64,000 nt of DNA, from contig DATEFW010000027.1 in NCBI GenBank assembly GCA_035280425.1, forward strand, positions 186,001-250,000, given 5' to 3'. Below the pieces are notes generated by a model. It saw only the letters and a program-made list of their open reading frames with translations, was not told the DNA's origin and searched no databases. Positions 35,071 through 43,489 of this stretch are shown piece after piece. The position numbers were made by a program, and so were the translations under genes. Every line of letters begins with the position of its first letter. The first letter of the stretch is position 1. This stretch comes from QHXW01 sp035280425. GTDB taxonomy: Bacteria > Acidobacteriota > Terriglobia > Bryobacterales > Bryobacteraceae.

Positions 35071-36153
35071 ATGGATTTTAATCGAGCGCCGTTATTGGTG
35101 ATTTGGGAAGCCACCCAGGCTTGTGACCTGGCTTGCGTGCATTGCCGTGCCTCCGCCATGCCGGACCGCAATCCCGGCGAGTTGACCACCGAGGAGGGCT
35201 ACCGGCTGCTCGATCAGGTCCGCTCTTTTGGAGACCCACTGATGGTCTTCACAGGCGGCGATCCGCTCAAGCGCCCGGACCTGTTCGATCTGCTCCGCCA
35301 CAGCGCCGAGCTCGGCCTGCGCACCAACGTCACTCCCAGCGCCACGCCGCTGCTGACCGCGAGCGCGATTGACGGCTTCAAGCAATCGGGTGTCGCGCGT
35401 ATGGCCATCAGCCTGGACGGGCCGGATGCCGACACGCACGACGCTTTTCGCGGAATTCCCGGAACGTTCGATCGCGCCATGTTCGCCCTGCGGCACGCGC
35501 GCGAGATCGGCCTTGAAACCCAGCTCCAGACCACCGTCACGCGGCGGAATGTGAACAAGCTGGCGCACATTGCCGAGCGTGTCGCGGAAGTCCGCGGGCG
35601 GCTGTGGAGCCTGTTCTTCCTGGTGGTGACAGGCCGCGCGCTGGCCGCAGACGATCTGACCGCCGAAGAGTACGAAAAAGTCTTCGAATTTCTCTACGAC
35701 ATCTCAAAAGTTGCTCCCTTCGCCGTAAAAACCACCGAAGCCATGCACTACCGGCGCTATGTGGCGCAGCGCCAGAAACAGGAGCACGGCTCTTCGATGG
35801 AAACCGCCAACGCACGCAGTATGGTGTTCCGCACTGCGGGTGTGAGCGACGGCAAAGGATTCGTTTTCATTTCCCACACCGGCGAAATTTTCCCAAGCGG
35901 ATTCCTCCCGGTTTCCGCCGGCAACGTCCGCGAGGATTCTTTAGTCGAGGTCTATCGCAATTCCAGCCTGTTCCGTATTCTGCGGGACGTGGAGGCGCGG
36001 GAAGGAAAGTGCGGCGCCTGCGAATACTCCAAGATCTGCGGCGGCTCCCGCGCTCGCGCCTACGCCCAAACCGGCAACTATCTGGCGGAAGACCCCCGCT
36101 GTGTCTATCAGCCGCAGATGGGCGGCGCCAGACAGTTTGCTGCTGCCAGCTAA
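35071..36153 (+). CDS. Radical SAM/SPASM domain protein (TIGR04053/AhbD-NirJ-like)
   Basis: 360 residues from ATG 35071 with GGAGGAG three bases upstream; the open frame before it is not coding. The radical SAM cluster site is CDLACVHC (CxxxCxxC) near residue 18, followed by MVFTGGDPLKRPDLFDLL. The C-terminal SPASM part has CGACEYSKICGGSRARAYAQ and a last Cys in DPRCVYQP, ligands of an auxiliary cluster. Related enzymes act in heme and heme d1 synthesis or peptide maturation; residue pattern resembles the TIGR04053 group, whose role is not defined. Divergent from ric with a shared CRP/FNR-type site. Confidence 0.9.
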   Translation: MDFNRAPLLVIWEATQACDLACVHCRASAMPDRNPGELTTEEGYRLLDQVRSFGDPLMVFTGGDPLKRPDLFDLLRHSAELGLRTNVTPSATPLLTASAIDGFKQSGVARMAISLDGPDADTHDAFRGIPGTFDRAMFALRHAREIGLETQLQTTVTRRNVNKLAHIAERVAEVRGRLWSLFFLVVTGRALAADDLTAEEYEKVFEFLYDISKVAPFAVKTTEAMHYRRYVAQRQKQEHGSSMETANARSMVFRTAGVSDGKGFVFISHTGEIFPSGFLPVSAGNVREDSLVEVYRNSSLFRILRDVEAREGKCGACEYSKICGGSRARAYAQTGNYLAEDPRCVYQPQMGGARQFAAAS

Positions 36154-36259
36154 AGCCGCACATCCGCGTTCGTTTAGGGGTCCAAACGGCGCCCCCAGAA
36201 TAAGAGTTAGGAACCGCTCAACGGTCTCCCGGTTGCAACCGCTCATTAGGGAGAAACTC

Positions 36260-36655
36260 ATGAAGGGAAAGGAAGTTGGCTACTGGGTCACTACCGCACT
36301 CGTTGCGACCGAGACCATGGCGGGCGGCGTAACAGATTTGGTCAACGGGCGAGCGAAAGTGTTCAGCGGTCCAGCGGTCGAAGATGTCATGAGAGGTCTG
36401 GGATATCCCAGCTACTTTCTCAAAATCCTGGGTGTTTGTAAGGTGCCGGGAGCCGTGGCCTTACTCGCGCCGCGTTTACCGCGTCTTAAGGAATGGGCAT
36501 ACGCCGGCATCGCGTTTGAAATGATCGGCGCTGCGGCGTCACATGCAGTCCGGCGGCAGAAACGCGAAATGATTGTTCCCTTGGCGATCCTGGGTCTTAC
36601 GCTGACATCGTGGGCGCTCCGCCCGCCGAAGCGTAACATTAAAGCCGCTCGATAA
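36260..36655 (+). CDS. DoxX-like small integral membrane protein
   Basis: 131 residues from ATG 36260 (AGGGAGA upstream). Four membrane helices: VGYWVTTALVATETMAGGV, FLKILGVCKVPGAVALLA, EWAYAGIAFEMIGAAASHAV and MIVPLAILGLTLTSWAL. The pattern GLGYPSYFLKILGxxKVPGAVALL is the DoxX/DoxD-like family signature. Members are linked to quinone or oxidative-stress membrane complexes, without a settled reaction. It follows the radical SAM gene by 106 bases. Confidence 0.85.
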   Translation: MKGKEVGYWVTTALVATETMAGGVTDLVNGRAKVFSGPAVEDVMRGLGYPSYFLKILGVCKVPGAVALLAPRLPRLKEWAYAGIAFEMIGAAASHAVRRQKREMIVPLAILGLTLTSWALRPPKRNIKAAR

Positions 36656-36660
36656 GAATT

Positions 36661-37713
36661 TTAGCGGTAGGGATGGGTGAATTCCCGCGCCCGCGGGACA
36701 AGTTCCATGTATACGCGGTCCGGGAGGTTTGTGTGCCAGTGGCCGGTCGCCGCGGCGATCAGGTAACTTCCGAAAAACAGCACGCCGATTCCAGCCGCTA
36801 CAGCCCAGGCAGGCACGACTCGTTTCTTGCCCGCCGACAACACCAGAGCGCCGCCCGCCGGGCACACGGCCACGCATTCGAGACATCCGGTACACTCGGC
36901 CGAGCGGATCGAAACGAGTTGATCCACCGGGAGCGCCGACGGGCAATCGCGCGCGCATTTGCCGCAATCGATGCACAGCGTGGTGCTTCGCCGGATTCTT
37001 AGCGGGCCGGCGAGAGAAAACAGACCCAGCAGAGCGCCGTAAGGGCACAGATACCGGCACCAGAAATTCTGAATGAATACCGAAAACACGACCAGCACCG
37101 CCAGAGTAATTGCCCCGCCTATGCTGAGGTAACGAAAGAAATTCAGCAATTTCACGTCGGCAATCAGCCCGTACGGCCCTTCGAGAAAATCGCGAATCGC
37201 CGCGACCGGCATACCGGCGATGGCATAAAGGAAGAAACCGAGCAAAGCATACTTCAGGGAGCGGAGCGACAGATCAAACACGCGCGGCAGCCGCCAGTTT
37301 CTCCTGAAAGTGTCGCGTCCAATCTTCCACAAATACTCGGAGAGCGTGCCGATCGGGCACAGCCAGCTGCAAAACGCCTTTCGTAAGAGCCATGAAATGG
37401 AAAGAAAAGCGATCAGCAGGAAAAGTCCGGCGGAGTGGACCGAAGGCAGGCTGCCGGTTTCAACCAGCAGTTTCAAATTCATGAGCGACGCAATCGGCAG
37501 CCAGCCCTCGATGCCCGCGGGCCGGTTCGGTGCGCCGACACGGCCGGCCGTTTCGTAGTAGTGGACAAAACGGACGAAGTCTATGCCGATCCATACATTT
37601 AGAGAGAAAAATGCAAGTTGTACTACATGGCGCAGTCGCTGGGAATAGTCCCTGGGCGCGCGTTGAAATTTCTTCTTTTGCGGCTTTTTCCCCACCTCGA
37701 TCGTCGCCGTCAC
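36661..37713 (-). CDS. NapH/NosR-like 4Fe-4S membrane protein
   Basis: 350 residues from GTG 37713. Five or six membrane helices with two cytoplasmic CxxxCP motifs (AFCSWLCPIGTLSEY and FWCRYLCPYGALLGL), as in NapH, NosR, RdxA and CcoG, then two ferredoxin motifs (CIDCGKCARDCP and CTGCLECVAVCP) near residues 248 and 273. Such proteins pass electrons between quinol and periplasmic reductases in anaerobic respiration, or help assemble them. No nitrate, nitrous-oxide or oxidase structural gene lies near, so the partner is unknown. It converges on the DoxX-like gene with a 5-base gap. An inverted repeat CTGTCTG-12-CAGACAG lies just upstream of the start (37723-37748). Confidence 0.88.
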   Translation of the reverse strand: MTATIEVGKKPQKKKFQRAPRDYSQRLRHVVQLAFFSLNVWIGIDFVRFVHYYETAGRVGAPNRPAGIEGWLPIASLMNLKLLVETGSLPSVHSAGLFLLIAFLSISWLLRKAFCSWLCPIGTLSEYLWKIGRDTFRRNWRLPRVFDLSLRSLKYALLGFFLYAIAGMPVAAIRDFLEGPYGLIADVKLLNFFRYLSIGGAITLAVLVVFSVFIQNFWCRYLCPYGALLGLFSLAGPLRIRRSTTLCIDCGKCARDCPSALPVDQLVSIRSAECTGCLECVAVCPAGGALVLSAGKKRVVPAWAVAAGIGVLFFGSYLIAAATGHWHTNLPDRVYMELVPRAREFTHPYR

Positions 37714-37722
37714 GAGGTCTTG

Positions 37723-37748
37723 CTGTCTGCACGGGCGGTACCAGACAG
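37723..37748. promoter_or_regulatory. Inverted repeat upstream of the NapH-like gene
   Basis: CTGTCTG (37723-37729) and CAGACAG (37742-37748), perfect arms with a 12-base loop, 10-35 bases before the GTG start of the NapH-like gene. Could be an operator; no known regulator motif matches. Confidence 0.35.
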
Positions 37749-37873
37749 AATTTGATTGATTTACAACAACTTAGGGCTGCGGAGCGCGTCTTCACCTGGG
37801 GCAAATCACCCAGATACCGTTTCTCGACGAATCAATCGCGCGAGAATCACGTCTAAGCACCGGAGGTAACCCA

Positions 37874-38404
37874 ATGAAATCGACTGCGACTCTTCTCCTG
37901 CTGCTTCTGGCTGCGACAGCTTTCGCGCAGAGCAAAAAACCTCTGACGCTGCGCGAGGTTTTGCTTGCGGAGCTGCGATCGACCCACACCAACGCGGAGT
38001 GGTTCGTTCCGGCGAACGTTGCGGTGAAGGGTTTGACGGCCGAGCAGGCGAGCTGGACCGACGGCAAGGGGAACCATTCGGTCGGCCAGCTTGCGTATCA
38101 TCTGGTGTTCTGGAACCGGCAGAATCTGGCGCGGCTCAAGGGAGAGAATCCGGAAAAATTCAGCGGCAACAACAACGAGACGTTCGACAAATTCGACAGC
38201 AAGACGTGGAATCAGACGGTCCAACAACTCGACGAGGTGATGAAGGAACTCGAAAACTGGGTCGAGACCGCCGACGAATCGAAGCTGGCGACCCTGGCGC
38301 AGATGTTCACGCATATCAGCACGCATAATGCGTATCACATCGGCCAGATCATCTTCGTCCGCAAAGAGCAGGGCTCCTGGGATCCGAAAAACGGGGTTCA
38401 GTAG
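37874..38404 (+). CDS. Exported DinB family protein
   Basis: 176 residues with a clear signal peptide (LLLLLLAATAFAQ). DinB four-helix bundle: LREVLLAELRSTHTNAEWFVPAN, then GQLAYHLVFWNRQNLARL with the first His, and ISTHNAYHIGQIIFVR with the paired His residues of the metal site. GGAGGT lies 8 bases before the ATG. Divergent from the NapH-like gene. Unlike the DinB protein at 10033 it keeps the complete HxxxYHxxQ-type metal triad at the C-terminus. Function of exported members unknown. Confidence 0.85.
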   Translation: MKSTATLLLLLLAATAFAQSKKPLTLREVLLAELRSTHTNAEWFVPANVAVKGLTAEQASWTDGKGNHSVGQLAYHLVFWNRQNLARLKGENPEKFSGNNNETFDKFDSKTWNQTVQQLDEVMKELENWVETADESKLATLAQMFTHISTHNAYHIGQIIFVRKEQGSWDPKNGVQ

Positions 38405-38726
38405 AGAGCGGGCGGGTTCACGCGTTTATTCGGTCCGCTACCGAATTGCGAGAGTGGCTGTATTGGAGGGTACCCGCCGCTTTTCAGTTGCAACGGCACA
38501 GAATTGCCTGGCGGCACGCGGAAGTTGACCTGGTAAACGGACGGCGCATCATTGATTCCTCGCAGCTAGTCACTCTTTCGATATACGTAAGACGAATTAG
38601 AATCTGGGGTCGTGAAGGCGGCATTGCTGTCGGTGTCGCGGATGATGTTCATTCCGCGTCGAAGTGATCCCATACCACAATCGTCCCTTTAATAATGGCC
38701 TGTGCCGACTGAAGAGTATCGGCAAC
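38405..38726. other. Intergenic region without a supported gene
   Basis: 322 bases between the DinB gene and the FecR-type gene. A frame at about 38416-38667 is open but has no ribosome site, no recognisable product and looser codon use than its neighbours; it could be a decayed gene. No promoter, RNA gene or repeat is visible. Confidence 0.5.
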
Positions 38727-39743
38727 TCAGCGCTTCTCGAACGGTGAGGGGCCTTTCCAGATGCGCCAGAAGGAGGAGTCGCCGAGGCCGAGTTCGTCCC
38801 ACCATTTGTCGAGCATCGGCTGGTTATTTTGTGCGATGCCTTCGGGGGTCACGCCGGCGGGCGGGGGGACGAGCGCGGCCAGGCGGTCAAAGACGCGGGT
38901 TTGATCGGGGCCATGCAGTTTCGGCAGAAGGTGCCAGAGCGTCAGGGCGTCGTGGGCGCCGGCGGCGGAGAGCACGGCATCGAGCGAAGCTGAATCGTGA
39001 GTGGAATCGAACTGCGTGAGGGCCGCGCGGAAGGCCTGAGATGAATCGACGAAGTATGGCGTGCCCGGAGCCGAGTCGCGACGCATGACGCATTCAGCGC
39101 CGGCCGGGACCCAGGATTCGCGCCCCTCTTGCGCGAAGCCGACCCAGCCCATGGTGACATGCAACGTGGTGGTTCCGGCGCTATCGACCGTTAGGGTATA
39201 AGAGCATCCCAGATCGACGGCTACAGCCGACGGCGTTTCGACGGAAAACCGGCGGGGCGGCGCCCAGATCATGGCGTGGAGCGTGCCGCGGGCGAGGGCC
39301 AGACGATGGTCGGAGGCATGGGCGCGGACCAGGCGCAGGCGCGAATTGGGCTCGACCTCGACTTCGCCGATGTCGGCAATATCGATACGCGCGCGGGAAG
39401 AGCTATCGGTGGTGAGCCACTCGCCGACCGCGAGCCGGCCGGTATCCTGCACGGGGCTGGATTCGACCTGCGGGGCGCCCTCGAGACTTGCCACGGTCCA
39501 GCCGGTGCGCACGGGACGCGTAACGAGCCACGCCGCGGCGAGGAAGAGTATGATTGAGGCCGCGATCGCGGCTTGCCAGCTCTTCGCGCTCCAGAAGCGC
39601 GGGACGGGCATGGTGCGGACTTTCGGGACAGCGGACCAATCGGGGGCGGGCCGACTGGAGCGGAGCCGGCCCATCACTTGTTCGAGCCGCTCGATCTCGG
39701 GGTCGGGGGTGCCCGAGCGGTTCCACAAATAATCGTCAGGCAT
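38727..39743 (-). CDS. FecR-domain membrane protein, partner of an ECF sigma factor
   Basis: 338 residues from ATG 39743, overlapping the stop of the sigma gene by 8 bases. Cytoplasmic N-terminus of about 60 residues, one membrane helix (QAAIAASIILFLAAAWLV), then a FecR-type periplasmic beta region: GRLAVGEWLTTDSSSRARIDIADIGEVEVEPNSRLRLV, here abbreviated, LARGTLHAMIWAPPRRFSVETPSAVAVDLGCSYTLTVD. The tail after about 240 is an extra helical region. FecR proteins sense a signal in the periplasm and control their sigma factor. No TonB receptor is near, so the signal is unknown. Confidence 0.82.
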   Translation of the reverse strand: MPDDYLWNRSGTPDPEIERLEQVMGRLRSSRPAPDWSAVPKVRTMPVPRFWSAKSWQAAIAASIILFLAAAWLVTRPVRTGWTVASLEGAPQVESSPVQDTGRLAVGEWLTTDSSSRARIDIADIGEVEVEPNSRLRLVRAHASDHRLALARGTLHAMIWAPPRRFSVETPSAVAVDLGCSYTLTVDSAGTTTLHVTMGWVGFAQEGRESWVPAGAECVMRRDSAPGTPYFVDSSQAFRAALTQFDSTHDSASLDAVLSAAGAHDALTLWHLLPKLHGPDQTRVFDRLAALVPPPAGVTPEGIAQNNQPMLDKWWDELGLGDSSFWRIWKGPSPFEKR

Positions 39744-40362
39744 GGCGCCCTCCCAGTTTTTCACGAAGCTGTTTCAGGCCGCGATGCAGGTTGACGCGAA
39801 CCGACGCTGCGGTGAGCCCGGTGCGCCGGGCGATCTCGGGGCCGGTCATGCCCTCGACCAGGCGCAGGACCAGGGTTTCACGGTAGGCCTCGGGCAGCGT
39901 GCGGACCACCGCTAAAATGGCAGCAGCTTCGGCATCGTTCACATTACTCGCGGGCAGGTCTTCGGGCAGTTCCGCGATCTCCGGCGCGCGCCGGTGATAG
40001 TCGGCCGCGCGGTTGCGGGCGATCATCGCCAGCCAACCGGGGAATGCAGCCGAATCGCGCAAAGTGCGTAGCTTGCGAAAAGCGGCGAAAAAAACATCCT
40101 GCACAAGATCGTCCACCTCATCGCGCGGCACGCGGGCCATCAGGATACCGTGCACCATGCGCGCATAGTCATCATAGAGATGGCTGAAGGCCTGGTGGTC
40201 GCCCTGGCGGGCGGCGTCCACGACGGCGGTATCGCGCGAAGCTTCGGGCGGCAACGGGGCGGTCACCAGTTCTCCCGCATGGAGCGCGACGGCCGCCTGC
40301 ACATTCCGCACCTCGATAAAAGAGACGCCGGAAGGGCGGCGAGTGTTAACCGGCGGCCGCAA
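39736..40362 (-). CDS. ECF sigma factor
   Basis: 208 residues from TTG 40362; the first 45 residues are poorly supported and a downstream start is possible. Region 2 runs from AARQGDHQAFSHLYDDYARMVHG to DEVDDLVQDVFFAAFRKL and FPGWLAMIARNRAADYHRR. Region 4 is LPEAYRETLVLRLVEGMTGPEIARRTGLTAASVRVNLHRGLKQL. It recruits RNA polymerase to its own promoters. The gene begins 3 bases after vapC and overlaps the FecR-type gene, so the whole minus-strand group may be co-transcribed. Confidence 0.88.
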   Translation of the reverse strand: MRPPVNTRRPSGVSFIEVRNVQAAVALHAGELVTAPLPPEASRDTAVVDAARQGDHQAFSHLYDDYARMVHGILMARVPRDEVDDLVQDVFFAAFRKLRTLRDSAAFPGWLAMIARNRAADYHRRAPEIAELPEDLPASNVNDAEAAAILAVVRTLPEAYRETLVLRLVEGMTGPEIARRTGLTAASVRVNLHRGLKQLREKLGGRHA

Positions 40363-40365
40363 AAA

Positions 40366-40737
40366 CTATTTCCGGCAATACTTTACACCGTCGATCTTCC
40401 TGAAATCGGCATCCTGGGTCCAAAGAGTGGCGGAGAACTGGCGGGCGGTGGCTAACATGACGCTATCGGCAAGTGGAAGTTTCAGATCGACACCCACTTT
40501 TGCAGCGCGCAAGGCGACGGCCATGTCCAGGACAGCGACCTGGCCGGAGGTCATGAGGCCCACGGCGGAAAGAGCCTCGCGTTCACCTTTCTCGCGCAGC
40601 ACACACTTGAAAACCTCGAGAATGCTGATGGTGGAAACGATCAGCTCGGCGGGGGTTTCAATGGAGGGCGCGAAAAAATCGGCGTTTCGGCCATTGGCGA
40701 AGTATTCCAGCCAGCCGGAGGAGTCGACGACATTCAC
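40366..40737 (-). CDS. PIN-domain ribonuclease toxin (VapC type)
   Basis: 123 residues from GTG 40737, overlapping the antitoxin stop (GTGA). The PIN acidic site is visible: Asp5 in VVDSSGWLEYF, Glu in STISILEVFKCVL, Asp in LKLPLADSVMLATAR and Asp in LWTQDADFRKIDG. VapC proteins are Mg-dependent RNases that stop translation until bound by the antitoxin. Pairs with the AbrB-type gene directly upstream. Confidence 0.93.
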   Translation of the reverse strand: MNVVDSSGWLEYFANGRNADFFAPSIETPAELIVSTISILEVFKCVLREKGEREALSAVGLMTSGQVAVLDMAVALRAAKVGVDLKLPLADSVMLATARQFSATLWTQDADFRKIDGVKYCRK

Positions 40738-40940
40738 AGGCGGTCCCGCTCGCGGGTCACGCGGGTGTTGATGCCGGCGAGAAAACCACGCGCATCTTTC
40801 AAACGGCCGACCGGGATGAACTCGATGCGTCCATCGTACTCAAGCGCCATCAGCTTTTGCCCGGGTTGAATCCTGAGCGACTCGCGGATGTCGCGGGGGA
40901 TGACAACTTGAAATTTGGGAGATACCGTTACGGTGTCCAT
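40734..40940 (-). CDS. AbrB/MazE-type antitoxin (VapB type)
   Basis: 68 residues from ATG 40940; 13 further codons are open upstream but the domain starts here (MDTVTVSPKFQVVIP). The swapped-hairpin DNA-binding motif is KFQVVIPRDIRESLRIQPGQKL. The basic C-terminal tail RVTRERDRL would bind the toxin. Such antitoxins neutralise VapC and repress their own promoter. Confidence 0.9.
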   Translation of the reverse strand: MDTVTVSPKFQVVIPRDIRESLRIQPGQKLMALEYDGRIEFIPVGRLKDARGFLAGINTRVTRERDRL

Positions 40941-41056
40941 ATTTTCGATCGATCTGAGGCAAGTATGACTGACTTGCATCGATGTATATATTGTACTACG
41001 CGGGACTCAACTGTTATGGCAGCGTCTAAAATGCAAGCGCCGGATCAGGAGGACGT

Positions 41057-43477
41057 GTGGACGGATTGCTGCAAGACCTTCGCTATGGATTGCGATCGCT
41101 GATTCTCGCGCCGGGTTTCACCGCGGTGGCGGTGGTGACGCTGGCGCTGGGGATCGGCGCCAACAGCGCGATTTTCAGTGTAATCAACGGCGTGCTGCTC
41201 AAGCCGCTGCCTTACCGGCAGCCGGAGCGACTGGTGCGCGTGTTTACTTCGTTTCCGGCATATCCCGAGTTTCCCGTGAATCAGGCCGATTTCAGGGACT
41301 ATCGCAATCAGAACCGGGTGTTCGACCGCATGGCGCTTTATGTGCGCGAAGATTTGCAATTCGCCGCCAACGAAAGGCCGGAGCGGCTGAACGGCATGCG
41401 CGTGACGCCGGGATTTTTCGAGCTGCTGGGATTCCGGCCCATGCTCGGGCGGACATTCCTGCCGAGCGAAGAGCTGCCGGGCAACGAGGGCGAAGTCATT
41501 CTCGGCAACGGGATGTGGAAGAGCCGGTTCTCGGGCGATCGGGGCGTGATTGGGCGGACGGTCCGGCTTTCGGGGCGCGCGTTCACGATCGTGGGCGTGA
41601 TGCCTTCTGGGCTCGAGAGCGTGGGTGGAACGTATCATTCGCTGCCGCACGGGGAGCACGTGGATGTGTGGTGGCCGCTGACGCTCGATCCGAAGCAGAC
41701 CGGCCGCGGAAGCCACTATCTGAACGGCATTGCGCGGCTCAAGCCCGGCGTGAATTTGGCAGAAGCGATGGCCGACATGAACGGGATTGCCGAGAATCTG
41801 GGAAAACTCTATCCCGAAACCAACCGGAACGCGCGGATCAAGCTGGTGGGGCTGCGGAAAGAGATCGTCGGCCAGGCGCAGCCGCTGTTGTTGATCCTGC
41901 TGGGTGCGGTGGGCTTTGTGCTGCTGATTGCGTGCGTGAATGTGGCGAACCTGCTGCTGGCGCGGGCGGTGGCGCGGGAGCGGGAGATGGCGGTCCGGAC
42001 TGCGCTGGGGGCGGGAAGACTGCGGCTGGCCCGGCAACTGCTGACGGAATCCCTGGTGATCGCGGTCGTGGGTGGGGTTGCGGGGTTGCTGATTTCGATT
42101 TGGGGCGTGGACGCGCTGACTGCGGCGAGCGCCGGTAAGCTGCCGCGGGTCCAGATGGTGGGGGTCGACGGACGCATGTTCGCCTTCACGTGCGCCGTGA
42201 CGATCCTTACGGGCCTGCTGTTCGGCCTCGCGCCGGCCGTTCAGCTTTCGAAAACCAGCCTGCACGATTCGTTGAAGGAAGGCGGAAGAAGCGCGACCTC
42301 GGGACCGCGCCGCAACCGATTACGGAGTGTTCTGGTGGTGGCGGAGCTGGCGCTCGCGCTGGTGCTGCTGGTGGGCGGCGGATTATTGATGCGGACGTTC
42401 GTGAATCTGGAACGGGTGCCGGCGGGCTTCGAGCCACGCGGGGTTTTGACCCTGAGCATCGACCTGCCGCGCGCGAGGTATCCGGATAGCGAGCACGCGG
42501 CGGCTTTCTACAAGCGGCTGCTCGAAAGAATCGAGGCGCAGCCGGGCGTGCGGTCTGCCGGCGTCACGTCGGATCTTCCGTGGACGGGCTACGACGAGAA
42601 CAGCGATTTCCAGATTCCCGGGCGTTCGCAGGCCGAGAACGACCAGAACCACGCGCGCTACCACTTCGTGAGCGAGCATTATTTCCAAACGATCGGCGTG
42701 CCGCTGATCTCAGGCCGCTTCTTTAACGAGCACGATAAGAACGGTGCGCCGGCGGTGGTGCTCATCAATCAAAGCATGGCGCGGCGCTACTGGCCGAAAG
42801 AAGATGCGGCGGGCAAGCCGGTCAACATTTGGGGGAAAAAGGCAAAGGTGGTGGGCATCGTCGGCGATGTGAAGGATTTTCCGGGCTCGATCGGCGCGGA
42901 ACCGGCGTATTACTGGGCGCTTCAGCAGGAGGCGTTCGGTGAGATGCGTCTGGCGATTCGCGGAGACGCCAGCGAGGCGGCGCTGCTCGGGATCGTGGAA
43001 CGGGAACTCGCGGCGGTGGATAGAGAACTGCCGGTGGCGGACGTGAAGAGCCTGGACGAGATCGCGGTGGCGGCGGTGGCGGGACCGCGTCTTTCCATGT
43101 TGCTGGTGGGAATTTTCGCGGCACTGGCGATGGCGCTGGCGACAATCGGAATTTACGGCGTGATCTCTTACATGGTGAGCCAGAGGATTCACGAGATCGG
43201 AGTGCGGCTGGCGCTTGGCGCACAATTTCGAGACGTTTTGCGGCTGGTGGTGGGCGAAGGGCTGAAGCTCGCGGGAATCGGAGTGGCGGCGGGGCTTGCG
43301 GCGGCACTGGCGCTACATTCGATGATGAAGAGCCTGCTCTACGGGGTCAGCGCGACCGACCCGGTGACGTTTGCCGGAGTTTCGTTGGTGCTCATGGCGG
43401 TGGCGGGCGCGGCGTGCTACATTCCGGCGCGGCGGGCGACGCGCGTGGACCCCATGGTAGCGCTGCGGTATGAGTAA
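41057..43477 (+). CDS. ABC transporter permease (MacB/FtsX, ADOP-like)
   Basis: 806 residues from GTG 41057, CAGGAGGA four bases before. Two MacB-type halves: helix LAPGFTAVAVVTLALGIGANSAIFSVINGVLLKPLPY near residue 20 followed by a periplasmic region (GMRVTPGFFELLGFRPMLGRTFLP), three helices in the middle (LLLILLGAVGFVLLIACVNVANLLLA), then a second half with the same plan (VSEHYFQTIGVPLISGRFF) and final helices ending RRATRVDPMVALRYE. This is the acidobacterial duplicated orphan permease type. It lacks the 80-residue N-terminal cytoplasmic domain of the copy at 56280. No ATPase gene is adjacent. Substrate unknown. Confidence 0.92.
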   Translation: MDGLLQDLRYGLRSLILAPGFTAVAVVTLALGIGANSAIFSVINGVLLKPLPYRQPERLVRVFTSFPAYPEFPVNQADFRDYRNQNRVFDRMALYVREDLQFAANERPERLNGMRVTPGFFELLGFRPMLGRTFLPSEELPGNEGEVILGNGMWKSRFSGDRGVIGRTVRLSGRAFTIVGVMPSGLESVGGTYHSLPHGEHVDVWWPLTLDPKQTGRGSHYLNGIARLKPGVNLAEAMADMNGIAENLGKLYPETNRNARIKLVGLRKEIVGQAQPLLLILLGAVGFVLLIACVNVANLLLARAVAREREMAVRTALGAGRLRLARQLLTESLVIAVVGGVAGLLISIWGVDALTAASAGKLPRVQMVGVDGRMFAFTCAVTILTGLLFGLAPAVQLSKTSLHDSLKEGGRSATSGPRRNRLRSVLVVAELALALVLLVGGGLLMRTFVNLERVPAGFEPRGVLTLSIDLPRARYPDSEHAAAFYKRLLERIEAQPGVRSAGVTSDLPWTGYDENSDFQIPGRSQAENDQNHARYHFVSEHYFQTIGVPLISGRFFNEHDKNGAPAVVLINQSMARRYWPKEDAAGKPVNIWGKKAKVVGIVGDVKDFPGSIGAEPAYYWALQQEAFGEMRLAIRGDASEAALLGIVERELAAVDRELPVADVKSLDEIAVAAVAGPRLSMLLVGIFAALAMALATIGIYGVISYMVSQRIHEIGVRLALGAQFRDVLRLVVGEGLKLAGIGVAAGLAAALALHSMMKSLLYGVSATDPVTFAGVSLVLMAVAGAACYIPARRATRVDPMVALRYE

Positions 43478-43489
43478 GCCGCGTTCCGT

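Noticed and set aside
37749..37765. FNR-like TTGAT site upstream of the NapH-like gene
   Set aside because: Only one half matches TTGAT-N4-ATCAA; the second half does not.
38416..38667. Hypothetical gene in the 38.4-38.7 kb gap
   Set aside because: No ribosome site, no known family and atypical composition; listed as intergenic only.
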